A program made the translations under genes and the position numbers. DNA of 64,000 nt from Flabesymbios commensalis (Eukaryota > Annelida > Polychaeta > Terebellida > Flabelligeridae): the NCBI GenBank assembly GCA_964017125.1, contig OZ024914.1, positions 16,354,420-16,418,419 on the forward strand, written 5' to 3'. Below the pieces are notes generated by a model that worked only from the letters and a program-made list of their open reading frames with translations, was not told where the DNA came from and did not search any database. Numbering within the stretch: the first letter of the stretch is position 1; every line of letters starts with the position of its first letter. Below, piece after piece: positions 31,640 through 43,676 of the stretch.

Positions 31640-31995
31640 TCGGAATAATGATGGTCCAGCCTCACAGACGGTGACCGAGCATTACATCAGCATTGGGCCA
31701 ATGTATCGTGTTATCTGGGTAGTGGCTTTTCTGGCGACGGGATGATGAAAGTGTCGCTCGCATGACAATGGCGCGAGACCACAGCAAACACGGGTCAATC
31801 ACCCGATGCTTTTTAAATGTCGGGCCAACATCTAAGACGTTGGGCTAAAATTGAAACAGTATTGGGTGAATGGCACTTGTTTGCTGGGAATATGAGCTGT
31901 CGCTACGTATATAAAGCAAACAGTGTTGGAGTAGTGTTGTGCCAGCGTCGTAGACGATTTGTTGGCATTGAGCCAGCAATTCGATCGTGTAAACT
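31640..31995. mobile_element. GTTGG/CCAAC hairpin MITEs, three units
   Basis: Middle unit 31781-31888 has ends ACAGCAAACACGGGTCAATC and CACTTGTTTGCTGGG and inner arms TTTTTAAATGTCGGGCCAAC / TTGGGCTAAAATTGAAACAG. A worn unit lies at about 31645-31720 and a third (AACAGTGTTGGAGTAGTGTT... GGCATTGAGCCAGCAATTC) at 31920-31992. Confidence 0.65.
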
Positions 31996-32860
31996 CAAAA
32001 GGCAGTAACTTCTCAATATATTAGTAAGCTGAATACTGCAGTGTATTATTCACTACATGTCTCATTTTGTTGCAAATAGTGCTTCTGTCGGAATCGAGCT
32101 CGTATAATGTGTATTAATGCACGTAAATTATGAGATTTTCGTTTGAAAATTCATCAATAATTTGCTACAAGAACTAGGTATGATATGAGAGCATTTGTTT
32201 GGTAGAAAACAAAAGTCTACATAGTCCATTTCTCATTTTAAAATGACGAGGACTTGAAAGTTTCCTTCCCTCAGTAGAAGTATGGACATGGCAGTGATTG
32301 TCACGCATAGACACATCTCAATTTCCCGTGCTGGCAAGTATTGAATGGACGTTGAGCAGCACCCGCGAAGGTGTACACAGAGCACTCTGTATGTTGTCCC
32401 CAAATAGAAGGGCGTCACACTTTGCACTATAGGGGGTGTAGCGATAGTGGTGGAAAGAATAAACGTTGAAAATATATCTTAACTTGTCTCCCTGGCTCTT
32501 TCCTTATTTATATCCTGGTAATTTAGGATTATGGCCCATGAGGAAGACCAATACAGTTATGTTTATATAATTTTAAGCCGAATTTTCGTCTATAGATAGG
32601 ACTCAAACAGCTTAAACCTGGGACTCGGTGCTCGGGAACTTCCGTTCTAGTTTATAATTTGTTTATCAGCTGATCAAATCACTTTCAGCGTGGTTAGTGG
32701 AAATGAAATGAGCGCTTAAGATTTGCAAATGTTTAGTCAGAGAAAAATGAGTAAACTTTATTTTCACCCACTTTTTCATGAATACTTGTGATCTGTTATG
32801 CATTTCTGCTATCATCCATACGATTGGAAAGCTGTGTAAAAAAAATCCTCTAATACTCTT
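31996..32860. other. AT-rich DNA, nothing recognised
   Basis: No gene, RNA or repeat supported. Confidence 0.45.
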
Positions 32861-32863
32861 TAA

Positions 32864-33101
32864 GCCCTCACGATGCATTAAAGCATCATATTACATCCCT
32901 GAAAACAGACTTAATTTTCCTACAACAAAGGGTTTTAGAACGAAAATTTTCGCGAAACTGGTCACCAATACATGGCAATTTTCTTTAATTTTTAAACCAC
33001 ATCAAGTCATCTTCATCCACTACATGTCAAGAATCGCGACAGCAATTCGCGGCTTGTATTGGATGAAGATGACAATGGTAAATGCAGGCCTGAAAGGGTT
33101 A
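32864..33101 (-). mobile_element. TTAA-type MITE, family A, copy 4
   Basis: CTTTAAGCCCTCACGATGC left, GCAGGCCTGAAAGGGTTAAA right; inverted relative to 14102 with the same internal CATCTTCATCCACTACA / GCAATTCGCGGCTTGTA hairpin. Confidence 0.75.
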
Positions 33102-33109
33102 AAAATGTC

Positions 33110-34550
33110 TTTATACGTTGTAATATTTTACTACATTGTCTTATTTTCCTTATAAATTGATGAAATATTATGATTATGAAATCGTTGCTGTTTACGTTTT
33201 AAAATTGACATCTCACGTTATTATACCCAGCACGGACAAATGTGACCTAATTCCAATTGATCAGACGCTTCGCGCTAATGTCAATAATATCACAATATTA
33301 CAAATATTTCCATTTTTTTATATCAGTTTTATGGTAGAAGCCCCAAGTGTTGTTTTTACACAGCTTGCTGTGTTCATAAAATGACGTTCAGTATGACCAG
33401 GTCTGCGGCGAAGCGAGTTGGGCAGACCCATTATGCCAGGGTTTTTTAAAGTGTTTTTAAGTGTTTAATTGACTACCGTTATTGCAATCGTCTTCTAATA
33501 TTTGTAAAATTTCATAATATTGGTTTGAATAAAGATAAATCCCAACTGATCCAATAAGAGAATGAATACAATTGTCGGTTTTAATAATATTACATAAACA
33601 TATGTCTTATTTAGTATAATTGAGAATTGCATGATGCGACTTGTTATGTACAGATTCGTCGCTTGTTCGACGTTAACTGTTTGAACATATAAAAATGTAA
33701 AATATAAGGGCGCCTACATTTATATACAAGTAGGCCCAATAATCTGCTAGAGCGACATTATATTTATCATAGTACTGCCGTGCAAAGGCTGTAGGCCTAT
33801 CTGCTAAGTAAGCAGGTACTTCCGTTGGCCTAATGCTGAGACTTCTCAAAATAAATATAATATTAAATTAATAGAACACAATAGTACGCATAGATCCAGC
33901 TGCAATTTCGACCAATCATCAGATGTGCCAATATTATCTGCTTCTAGATCAAATAACCACGTATAAAATATACATGAAATTGACACCTAATTTCAAAATA
34001 AACATGATTCCGGAAAACTAATATACAATATTGATAGTAGGGCCTACCTATGTGTTTCCCGCTCAAAAAACAACATTAACAAATAACTACATTAAGCATC
34101 TAAACAATTATTGTTATGATCAAAATATGGCAAGACATACATAGACTTAGATTAATTTACATTATGATTAAAAGTATTGTTAAAAACATCTAAAATATTG
34201 ACAATGCACATAGTGCTCTGTTATTTATTAGCCATTTTTATTGAAATATCCGCTATATCCAATATGTACCACACTGTTATAGCTATGTTGCTGCTTGATT
34301 CGGTTTCACCTAAATATTTACGTATTCATTATTATGACAAGACACATGTTCTATCTTATATCACGCCAATAAACAATATCATAATAGCTAGAATTATAAT
34401 TATGTTAAAATGAATACATTATTAAGAGTACACATTATATCATTTAATATTTAAAAAAAATATGTTAGTTAAGTTAGACATCATGGTGGTTTCTCTGAAG
34501 CCCAAACAATATGTTCTTCTGATTTATTAATTCCACTCCGCTGTGGGCTT
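33110..34550 (-). repeat. 3' flank of sulfotransferase block 3
   Basis: Matches 22480-23430 and the inverse of 51200-52805 in order (ACACAGCTTGCTGTGTTCAT, GCGAAGCGAGTTGGGCAGAC, TTTGAATAAAGATAAATCCC, ACTTCCGTTGG, CACATAGTG). No gene. Confidence 0.8.
34523..34528 (-). terminator. AATAAA polyadenylation signal of copy 3
   Basis: Minus-strand AATTAATAAATC about 25 bases after the stop codon, at the same position as in copy 4. Confidence 0.6.
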
Positions 34551-34552
34551 CT

Positions 34553-35839
34553 TTATCTATGAGATATTGTACCTCCCAGAACACATGTGTCTGGCACTCT
34601 TGGTACTCCGTGTTTATCACAGAAGGCTTGTGCTTCAGCCAGCAGATTGCTTGGTAAAGTTAATCCTCGAGCACAATTGATCAAGTTCTCTTTACTGAGT
34701 ACAGAATGTCGCTGAGAATCTACAGCCATTCCACGAAGTGCCTTTTCCACGTACATCTGTGGCAACTCACAATATTTGAAGAGTTCTTGCAATGTGTACT
34801 TAGGGTCACTTACTAAATCTTCATATTTGATGGCCACCAAAGGATATCCTTCTTGGCGAAGGTTCAAATACTTTTTACACAGTACTACCCATACCATCAA
34901 CGTGAAAAGTACTCGGTGCTTTATTCTAAACTCAAAGTCCTCACCAGGTAAACCGCTAGCCGCTTCATAAAGTTTCCTTGTGAATGTTCTATGAAACCTA
35001 CCTAATGTAAATACGATTCTCAATATTGGAAGCTTGTAAGATATTTTCACCAAAGATACAGCAACGTCTAAACCTTCCCTGTACATAAAAAGTAACTTGG
35101 TATTAGGAAATAAATCTCTGACTTTCTCCATATGGACCAGGGTGGTGCTGTTTATCTTGATGAAATACGCACAAGGTCTCCTTGACATAGGTTTACAAAG
35201 CATGCTAATTCCACTAACTATGTAGCGATCCAGATGATCATCAGAAAACATTTTATCTTGACATGCGAATGTAACTGCTTCAAAAGCAGCGGGTTCACTC
35301 ATTGACACTATCTCGTCTGTATGGTCCATCAGTTGTGTAAGAAGAGTGGAACCACAACGACTTGTGTTTCCAAGCAAAATTATTGGAGCTTGTGGTCGAC
35401 CCACTTTTTCGGCCAGTTTATAAAACGATGTGATGGGCATCACATATAGTCTCTGACCATGATTGAACTGTCCTTCTTTGACAAAAGACGCAACGCTTGA
35501 ATGGTAAACGTTGATGTTCACAGGAGATTCTATAAATACAGCTTTTAGTGGTGTTAGCTCATACAATGTGATGTTATCCCTTAGCACCAAATCGGGGTCG
35601 ACGAATCCACGATGGGTCGTTATATAATCACACGATGACGGACGACTCAAAACCTTGTCGAATCTGTACCTGAACCAAATGTCTAACACTTGGGTACTTT
35701 CGTGATAACATTCTGGGCGCTCCACTCTGCTTAGTTCAGTATATGTCCCATTCAACCACCACCACATATACTGTATTGCTGTATATACTGTACGCAGTGT
35801 GAGAAACGGAAGTAATTTCAATATTTCTAATCCCACCAT
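34553..35839 (-). CDS. Sulfotransferase-like type II membrane protein, copy 3 (intact, intronless)
   Basis: 428 residues, uninterrupted. Residues 1-28 are hydrophobic and aromatic (LLPFLTLRTVYTAIQYMWWW), a probable Golgi signal-anchor, followed by glycosylation sequons NGT (30) and NIT (89). APIILLGNTSRCGSTLLTQL at 151-170 is the 5'-phosphosulfate-binding loop; FMYREGLDVAVSLVKIS at 251-267 fits the 3'-phosphate-binding block (Arg254, Ser262). These two features, in this order and spacing, are those of PAPS-dependent sulfotransferases, which transfer sulfate to sugars or other acceptors; the acceptor cannot be told from sequence. The start was chosen because copies 2 and 4 share it and it has A at -3 and G at +4. 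A TATA box and an AATAAA flank the gene in the right places, so it may be expressed. It differs from copy 4 at a few dozen positions. Confidence 0.85.
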   Translation of the reverse strand: MVGLEILKLLPFLTLRTVYTAIQYMWWWLNGTYTELSRVERPECYHESTQVLDIWFRYRFDKVLSRPSSCDYITTHRGFVDPDLVLRDNITLYELTPLKAVFIESPVNINVYHSSVASFVKEGQFNHGQRLYVMPITSFYKLAEKVGRPQAPIILLGNTSRCGSTLLTQLMDHTDEIVSMSEPAAFEAVTFACQDKMFSDDHLDRYIVSGISMLCKPMSRRPCAYFIKINSTTLVHMEKVRDLFPNTKLLFMYREGLDVAVSLVKISYKLPILRIVFTLGRFHRTFTRKLYEAASGLPGEDFEFRIKHRVLFTLMVWVVLCKKYLNLRQEGYPLVAIKYEDLVSDPKYTLQELFKYCELPQMYVEKALRGMAVDSQRHSVLSKENLINCARGLTLPSNLLAEAQAFCDKHGVPRVPDTCVLGGTISHR

Positions 35840-35940
35840 TTTGACAACACTCAGATATAACCTATTGACTTATACCATGTACCAGGTACGTATTTCAGGA
35901 GAAACTGATGCACGTAACGCTTTGTGAAACTTGTGAATCC

Positions 35941-35948
35941 TATTTATA
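35941..35948 (-). promoter_or_regulatory. TATA box of sulfotransferase copy 3
   Basis: Minus-strand TATAAATA, 102 bases upstream of the ATG, in a stretch conserved with copy 4 (CTACTATAAATAGGATTCAC, then GCGTTACGTGCATCAG). Confidence 0.65.
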
Positions 35949-36000
35949 GTAGGCAATTGTTACCTTGTTCACACGTCACATAGACGAGCATTGTAGAGAC

Positions 36001-36090
36001 AGCAAACACGATTTCATGTTGGGCAACAGTCGATAATGCCGGATATGCACTAAGCAACAATAAGATGAGATTCTAAGTGTTTACTGGGAA
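36001..36090. mobile_element. CAGCAAACACG / CTAAGTGTTTACTGGGA hairpin element upstream of copy 3
   Basis: Its inverted counterpart sits at 49661-49756 upstream of copy 4: CAGTAAACACTTAGAATCTC, ATTGTTGCTTAGTGCAT and CATGAAATCGTGTTTGCTG. Because both genes carry it at the same distance from the promoter, the element was present before the block duplicated. Confidence 0.7.
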
Positions 36091-36134
36091 TATTCCACCG
36101 TGATCTGATTGGTCTAAAATCAGATCCTACGATA

Positions 36135-36200
36135 CAGGGCCTGTATTCTCATACAAGTTACGATGTATCGTAGGCATCGGATTGGTGGAGATGGCCATCG
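36135..36200 (+). repeat. Short repeat shared with 23886-23962
   Basis: GGGCCTGTATTCTC, ATACAAGTTACGAT, TATCGTAGGC and GATGGCCAT in order. Confidence 0.7.
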
Positions 36201-36224
36201 CGAACAATAGTCTCTGAGTATAAT

Positions 36225-37025
36225 ATAATAATCTCCTTAATCATGTTAATATAGATTGAACCAAGCTGTCACAGTTCATATAGATTGAACCCATCTTTCA
36301 CGCTGTTAATAATGGTCATAATAGCTGTATTCTAATCAAACACACGAATAAAATCAATGATCAGCATTTATGATGTTCCATAATCTGAATTTAAGTACAG
36401 TCTTTCAAACCCGCAGATGTGAAAATGAAGTTTTAATTAACACTTGACCACTTCCTGCTATAAGTATGATTGTCTGCCAGACGGCACATTTAAGTCACTA
36501 ATTATGATCACATTATTTTAAATGTTATTGCATTGCAAAGTCGATTCACGAACTTTAAGCGTACAATATCAAGTCAAGATACTTCCAAAAAAAGACTCAT
36601 TTAACCTGCAAATTATTCTCATGTTTTCCTTAAAGTACCAGTCAAATATATATCACTAATACTTGTTTGCGGATTTATGTCAGTGTTATTTATGTCAGTG
36701 TCATATTATATAACACGAACGATAAATTGATACTTGAAACTCTTGTGATAAAAATTAGAACGTGTCTGATTTTTTAAGTCGTAATTTTAGGATTAATGCA
36801 TACATAAATTAGAAAAACATGGATTCCCACGTGAATTCTACATACTTTTTTCAGATGCATTTTTGCCATTTTTACACAATTTCTCAGCTTGGCACTGTCC
36901 AGAAATTGATTCATTTTGTGATATACAAAATGGCTAGAGAGACATTCAAAACGCTTTTAACATAAAATGCCGAATGCACCTTAAATAAGGGCAAAATCCC
37001 AATGCAGAGCCACAGGCAGACAGCG
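36225..37025 (+). repeat. Dispersed repeat R, copy 1
   Basis: Ordered matches with 60955-62130: TAATCTCC.TAATCATGTTA, TAATGGTCATA, AAAATCAAT.., TCAGCATTTATG, GCAGTCTTTCAAACCCGC-like, TCATTATTTAAATG..TGCATTGCAAAGTCGAT, CTCAGCTTGGCACTGTCCA, GAGACATTCAAAACGCTTTT and AAAATGCCGAATGCACC. The right end also recurs inverted at 52826-53060. Non-coding, length about 800. Confidence 0.8.
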
Positions 37026-37480
37026 GGCTGGACGGCCGGACATCTGAGGCTATGACAATACCCCAGCCCCAACTTCTTTGGCCATCTTGGATTAATCAGT
37101 TAGCCAAAGGATATTGGTTTAAACATATTTATTTTCCGATTGAAACAATACAAAAAAATGTAATACATGATTATTTTCAAAGAAGTCATGTTCTCAATAT
37201 GAATAGTGGCCCGCCTTAACAAGCGGCAGACAGACACAGACAGGCTATTACCGCCGCAGATTAATAAGGGAAGTGATGGGCAGATGTGGTAGTAAGATAA
37301 GTCTAGTTCAAATAGACAGTAAGAGCAAAGGTATTACAATTATAAAGATTGGCTGGTAAAATAAAGCAGTCAACATCATGATAAGAGGGAAAATCTACCA
37401 CTCGACATTTAGTACAAATAACGTATAAATTCGAACAACATACAATGATAGATGGTCCACCTGACCTCACTGGCAGACTA
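37026..37480. other. Unassigned DNA
   Basis: No gene seen; a CAGACAGACACAGACAGGC run at about 37227. Confidence 0.4.
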
Positions 37481-37484
37481 ACAG

Positions 37485-40400
37485 CTTATCAAATGACCCT
37501 TCTCTGATGACTTGCGCATTCCAGACCACACTGGCAATGCCTAAGTACAAGAGAGAGAAAAATAGTTAAATGCTGAATTGAAAAATACACAGAAACGATT
37601 ATTGAACACACTGCCCCAATTATACCGAGAAAGATGGTGTACGAATGTATCTTCTGAATGCACCCGATCGCCAACGACCCATATTTTGGATTTGTAGGTC
37701 CGAATAGCCTTTTGCTGCGGCGAATGTTGCTGCACCAATACGGTGACTATGAATTTTGTATAATAGAGTAGACAAACCTATCTTTTCTATGCACTTTGCT
37801 GAAATATTAGTGAAAAAACCTGTGTAACTGGCGTTTGATCCTTGAATAGGAATAGGGATCCCTGTCTACTACCTCTGTGCTTAATATATTTACACAATGC
37901 TTGAACTGGACAGGTGGCGGAGCCAGATCTTTCCATATGCAGCGTCACCGCTTTGCTTAAAATTTCGACATACAATTTCCATTGCTCTTGGTTTACCCGA
38001 ACGCCGTTCGACGAATTTTAACCAGTGATACCGTATTAATTTATCTTATTTCCACCTTTAATGGCTATCTCCCCTATTCGCAAGAATGCGTGAAATGCCA
38101 AAATATACATCGCCCGTAATAAAACCTCTTTATATAATGAAATTTGTATGCGATAAAGTGTGCGTAACAATTTTTTTTAAGAATTGAAGGGGTAATTGGT
38201 AACCTTGTGTCTTTGGAGTTACGCAATTTTCCTGCTCCGATCCGTGCTTTCATCATAATAAATGTTTGTGTGGGATCTTCCCACTGCTGAATTGTATGTA
38301 CAAAGGTGATAAGAAAGTCATTATTGACCCAGAGGAAAAATTACGGGCAAATAAAAAAGCTATGAACTTTAAAACGGTATGTGTGTTAGCTGGGAAAACT
38401 GCCTTATTGGATAGATCTTTTATAACTTTGTTGTGTACTTGGTGCTAGAGATGCGTTTAACAAACTTGAAGCTATGCCTTATAGGTCCATCGTGTGTCCC
38501 ATGGCAGCAATTCCTCCGGAATCGTTAAAGGCACTTCTGCCAGCCATGGTGCCACCTGTCGGGCTTGTCGAACCTGGAAACGTGATAAATAACCTGCTGT
38601 TATATTATTTTTACCCAGAATGTGCTCACTCTTGAACATGATAATATATGTCATGGCTGCTAATGCCAAACGCCTCATGACGCTCATCATTAAGTCATCT
38701 TTAGCCGTGAGTTTATAAATAACACACACTGTTGCCATATTATCAGAAAAAAACATAATGCAATGGTTTTCCAGAAGCGGGCCCCACAATTCCACAGCAA
38801 GGACGATTGGAAGCTCCAAGACGTTAATGTGGACTTTTTTTTGGCGGAGAGCCATATATCTGGCCATCGCTTAGCAAACCAATGCGAGCCGAGGACGGCC
38901 GCAAAACCAACGGTGCTAGCCGCATCCGTATACATTTTTATTTTTTTGATGAAGCCCATCTTTCGTCCAGCAGTAATGCTTTACCATTGAAATTATGAAT
39001 AAAAAACTGCCAGACTTTTAAATCTAACCTAGCTGCTTTATTTAGCCTAATGCGGTAATAGGATTTTGTTATGCCACATATTAAATCGATAAGACGCCTC
39101 AGGAATGCTCTTCCTGGGACCACTACCAGACATGCAGACATTTAGAGACCCAATCAAAGATTGCAATTGTCGCAGAGTGACCTTTTTTCTTTTTTAACAT
39201 TTGGCTAACTTTCTCTTTATATTTTGATTTTTTTCCTGTGGTGAGAGGGCCTCCAAGATATTGGTTTCCACATCGATGCCATGCAAAATACATCGTCTGG
39301 TTGCAAAAACTGTTTTCTCATTCTTGATCGGAAGCCCGATCTGTCCTGCCATGGCAATGAACGTATTAAAATATTTCTTACAATCCTTTTACAGAGGTGG
39401 GCCAATAAGCATGAAATAATCCAATATATGAGATACGTGTTTTACCCCCAATTTGAAATGCAACACCCGTTGAATGGCTGTACTAGATGCCTCAAATATT
39501 TTACAAGATGAAGACCAGCCCATCGTGAGGCACCTGTCATAGTAAATATTACCTTCCCATTGAAATCCTAAAAGATGATATTTGTCCGAATGCACCGGAA
39601 TGACTTTGAAAACTGAAGCTATGTCAGCCTTAACCACAAAGGCTTCACGTCCTACTTTTATTATTATTTTTGTTACATGGTCAAATGTTTCGTACTGGTC
39701 ATGTGAAGCCTCAGGCGGAATACACGCGTTAAGGGAAGTACCGTCGCAAGGATAGGAGAAATCGTTGATGAGTTTAAACTCGTTTGGCGACATCTTTGGA
39801 ACCAGACCTAAAGGTGATATGTTTAAATTATTGGGTGGGGGAACCTTAAATGGTCCTACTATTCTACCATTTTTTAATTCGCATTTTAGTTTTTTATTCA
39901 CAATATCGCTCTAGCCGATTTACGATTTTGATAAGCAGACGTCAGTTTTTGCGGATTAGCCTGCAATCTAAATTCCTTCACAAAACCTAAGAACTGATAA
40001 TCACGGTGTTTAATGTTATAACCTTCTATAGCAGGCTGTGAAATCTATGCAGTTTTATTGGAGTGTGCGGTGAGTTCGCCGTGGTTGTGGGAGGTTGAGT
40101 GCCTTTACGCACACATTTTGATCCTGGGTGGTTAGCACCACAGGTGGGGCATGCATGCTTGTACTGGCATGCTCGACCATTCAGGCAGAGAATTTCTCAG
40201 ACAAATGCGAGGCAAAAATCCATACGAATTAGCTCTGGCAGGCCAGGGCTTTTTTCCTTTCTGAAAAGGCTGTCGAGTACTTTGGGAATTTGTTTGTGTA
40301 TTTGCTTGGACATTATCGCTACCCGCAAATTCCCAAAGTAGGTACCAGTTTAAATGATGCCATGTTTTTTTCCCTTTTTCACGCTGTTTTGTAAAATGCT

Positions 40401-41215
40401 TGTCATACAATTTCCGACCCCACACTTCTGTCTGAATGTTATTTTTCTAATCATCGCAGCATACTTTAGCATACTGCGAGTCTCAGGCAAATGACGGACA
40501 AAATAAATAGAAGAATAAACAAAGAAGCAGTCCGTCCATTTGTCAATGTTCCGGACTTTATCTTGTTTATTCTTCATATGCTTAAAATCGATGCGGGCAG
40601 GGTTTAATAAGGCTCTGTTAATATATTTTCTCATACGTATTTTCCTTCTCACTTTTTTGGCGACAGATTGTCTAATTTCACTATCAAGGCCCTCCATAGG
40701 GGCCGGGCTTTTATCGAGACGGCGACGCTGCTTGCGCCTCTTCCGTCTCTCTGATGACTGCTCAGATTAAATGACGCTTCCTTCCACGCCGTCGATTTGA
40801 CCTGTCTGCAGAGTCATGGCTAGATGATGATGATGAAGAGTCCGAATCCGAGGAACTAGACGATGACAATTGTTGTGATGAGGAAGAAGTATGTAAAGAA
40901 TTTGTGAAAGAAGCCGAGTGACGACTCGAATTACCCTTTCTTTTGGTTGCGAACTTGTCTTGACTAGGGGACTTGCGTCCTGAAATTGTCCGTTTAGACA
41001 TCGACTCGGATTCCGATGCATGGCTTGACTCATCATCAGTATCCGACTTCGTGAGGACACTCCCTCCTGCCTTGCATCATCGTTTTTCGTTTCTGTCACC
41101 TCGCTGCTCGGCTGATAACGCTGTGGGTGTGTTATCTTACGACGTTTTCGTGTTGTCAAAACTGACATCTGAAGCACATAAGGAGCAGAAAGAATTGAAC
41201 ATATAAAGCCCATCT
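37485..41215 (-). mobile_element. DIRS-like (tyrosine recombinase) retrotransposon fossil
   Basis: Minus-strand element with parts in DIRS order: a Ser-rich, basic gag-like region (about 40350-41213), reverse transcriptase (about 39220-39900, with GLVPK, INDFSYP, KADIASVFKVIP and YYDRCLTMGWSSS), RNase H (about 38470-38990, with MYTDAAS, INVLELPIVLAVELWG, FFSDNMAT and SRF) and a tyrosine-recombinase-like piece (about 37490-37975, with RSGSATCPVQALCKYI). No integrase of the LTR type was seen. The copy is clearly broken, with roughly ten disruptions, and looks old. Terminal repeats were not identified, so the outer limits are approximate. Confidence 0.75.
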
Positions 41216-41616
41216 ATAACACAATACTTATATCGCACAAAGCTCGCCCAGAAGCAGTGAACAAAGCTGTGCCTTACTATGATAAACACACTAGCGGTGA
41301 ACCACACCGCCCCCTTTCTCTAGCCCAAAGCTAATGATAATCATCTGCACCAGTCCAGTTTCAATTCACGCAGAGCGCGGCGCAAGCCTGGACAATTAGT
41401 GTGTGCAAGAGGTCATGTTGGACAGGGGCCTCATTGACGCATTGACATACATGTGGAAATAAGAAATGTAAACACCAAAAATAAGCTGATTAAATCTATT
41501 GTTTCACATATTTTACCACTATGCCAAGCTCTATGTGTTTAATTTGTGACATCTGGACAAGCAACAAAGACGCAAGAATGAATATATTTGGCTCTATGTT
41601 TGATGGGACTCCTGTC
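41216..41616. other. Unassigned DNA beside the DIRS-like fossil
   Basis: Possibly the element's 5' end; no repeat or gene could be fixed. Confidence 0.35.
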
Positions 41617-41619
41617 TTA

Positions 41620-41960
41620 CACTGCAATGCACCAGGGCTCGGACTGGCAACCTCGCCAGCTAAGGTTTAAGCTGACCGCTAATGCCGATGCGGCGATGAC
41701 TGCACTGGCTTGATATATCGCGACAGAAGGAAGCTGGAAGCCGGGACTATGCCCTACTCTTATTTCGAATGACTTCAAGGGTTCTTCATAGTGCACAGTA
41801 CCATAGGCAGCACTGTACACTACATGCCTTTGAACAGTTTGGAGCACTGTATATGCACAACCACGATGACAAATATCCGGCCCGACCGGAATTCGAACCT
41901 GGTACCTCCAGGTTACAAGCACCAGTCGATACGAATGAGCCATCAGGGCCGGCCAGTGTG
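41620..41960 (-). mobile_element. tRNA-derived SINE-like element, minus strand
   Basis: Read on the minus strand, GGCCCTGATGGCTCATTCG (A-box side) is followed about 50 bases later by CCAGGTTCGAATTCCGG (B box), then a body with AGTGCTCCAAACTGTTC and ATGAAGAACCCTTGAAGTC. The B box lies at about 41886-41902. Confidence 0.6.
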
Positions 41961-43175
41961 AAGATGATGATAATGCATAATAAACATATTTCGTGACTCA
42001 CTTAATATGTAATACGACTAGACAGGGAAAATACTCTCATCCCCAAGGGGGGGGGGGGGTCACCGTATCCCCTGGCAGTATCACTTGTACAGAAAAAAGG
42101 ATATATAATTTTAAAGCAGCTCCTTGGGATGACATCAATTTTCGTTTTTAGTTTTGTAGTGAAGTAGTGTATCCCCCAGATCATGATTTTATTTTTCTCA
42201 GAGTTTTTAGATTTTTAAAAATATTTCTTATTATTATTTCTATGAAACCGCGGTTGAATGTTCCTACAGCACTGGGCCATATGTTGATGCCGTCGGCCCA
42301 GCGTTGGGCAGACAATCAGTGTTGCAGGTGTATCACCTCATGTCCTGACTATAAGACACCAATGAGACACCAATTAGCGGCGATTACTTTGATCTCTTCG
42401 GCCAAGACGTGGGAATATGTGGTGTGAAGTGCTGTATATTGCCGACTTGTTTGTTTACATGGCAATATACGACCTGGAAATATAACTATTCCACTCTTTT
42501 TCGGTGCTTTAAAATTGTTTTTTGACTTTTTTGTATTTTTAGTTCAGAACAGTAGGCTATATATAGCTTCATAAAAGTTAAATTTTCAAAATTGACAACA
42601 TTGAAAATGTCTCATCCCAAGGGGACCCTTTAATAAACAAGAATCGATCATGAGACCCCCGAAAAGGCTACTCCGAATCGATCTGCCATTTGCAACCCTA
42701 ATGATGGCACATAAAATAATATCCCAACAAATTAATGCAAAACTTTGCGAAATGTAATAATAACATACATTAAAGTGAAAGAATCAAATATAACATTATT
42801 GTATAATTACATCGCCCCGAAGAAAAGCACCGTATAAGTAAACCAACGCCAGCAAATAAGGGCGCCAGCAAAATACTTCTGAATGTATACTCATTATTTA
42901 ATAATGATCATTATATATTAATCAATTATAAACTGTGACCGCTATATGTAATTATTTATAGCATGTCTCCTAGAAGTATTTACTTGATAGCATAGCTCTT
43001 AAATCACCAGGTGGCTCTGTTGTGCACTGTTTGTGATTTTACGTCACTTACCAGGGGGCTCTAACTCAACCGTAATAGATGCGACACAGTATCTGTTATA
43101 TATCGCATAGGTAAATGTAAACTATTCAATCTATTGCACAACAAAAGAGAGTATGGCATGCTGAACCTATTTTTA
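41961..43175. other. Unassigned AT-rich DNA with a G-run
   Basis: A run of about 14 G lies at 42047-42060. No gene or clear repeat seen. Confidence 0.45.
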
Positions 43176-43179
43176 AACT

Positions 43180-43676
43180 CAGACAGCACACATGAGGAGA
43201 TTCAACGAGCAGGTGAAAGTTTTTTTTGAAGCTATATGGTGCATCTAAGTGTACGAGCTAGCGGAACATTTGTTATAAAAAAGCTGTCACAAAAACATCT
43301 CTTTCATTATCCTTCCAGTTTGCACATTGCCTCCAACAAGTGCCGCAGCCAAACAACATTCGTTTCGAACATATCTCACTGTGCAGGAATGGATGGGGAG
43401 GTTTTTACAGCCAACAAACTGGGGCTGGAAACTAGAGGACATACTTACCCTGACCGTCCCTTAGATCCAGAGATTTTGCTTAACATGATATCTTGTGGCT
43501 GCAAAGCAGATGGCTGTGGAGTTTTGTGTGGCTGTAGGAAGACTGGTGTGCACTGTTCCACCTTGTGTGCAAACTGTAGTGGTCAAACATTCAACAATGT
43601 AGCACCCGCACCCTTGCTGAATGAAGATGACAATGATGAGCGTTCAAACACTGATGATGAGGACGATGATTAAAAT
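43180..43676 (+). pseudogene. Decayed C-terminal end of a Cys-rich (CXC-like) protein
   Basis: The end of the open stretch reads ISCGCKADGCGVLCGC, then RKTGVHCSTLCANCSGQ, a compact Cys-rich block like the tesmin/CXC type, and finishes with an acidic NEDDNDERSNTDDEDDD tail and TAA at 43671-43673. Other frames just upstream carry words such as LPPTSAAAKQHSFRTYL and TNWGWKLED that I associate with the same protein type, which is found in many copies in invertebrate genomes and is probably carried by a mobile element. It is broken in several places. Exact family unknown to me. Confidence 0.5.
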
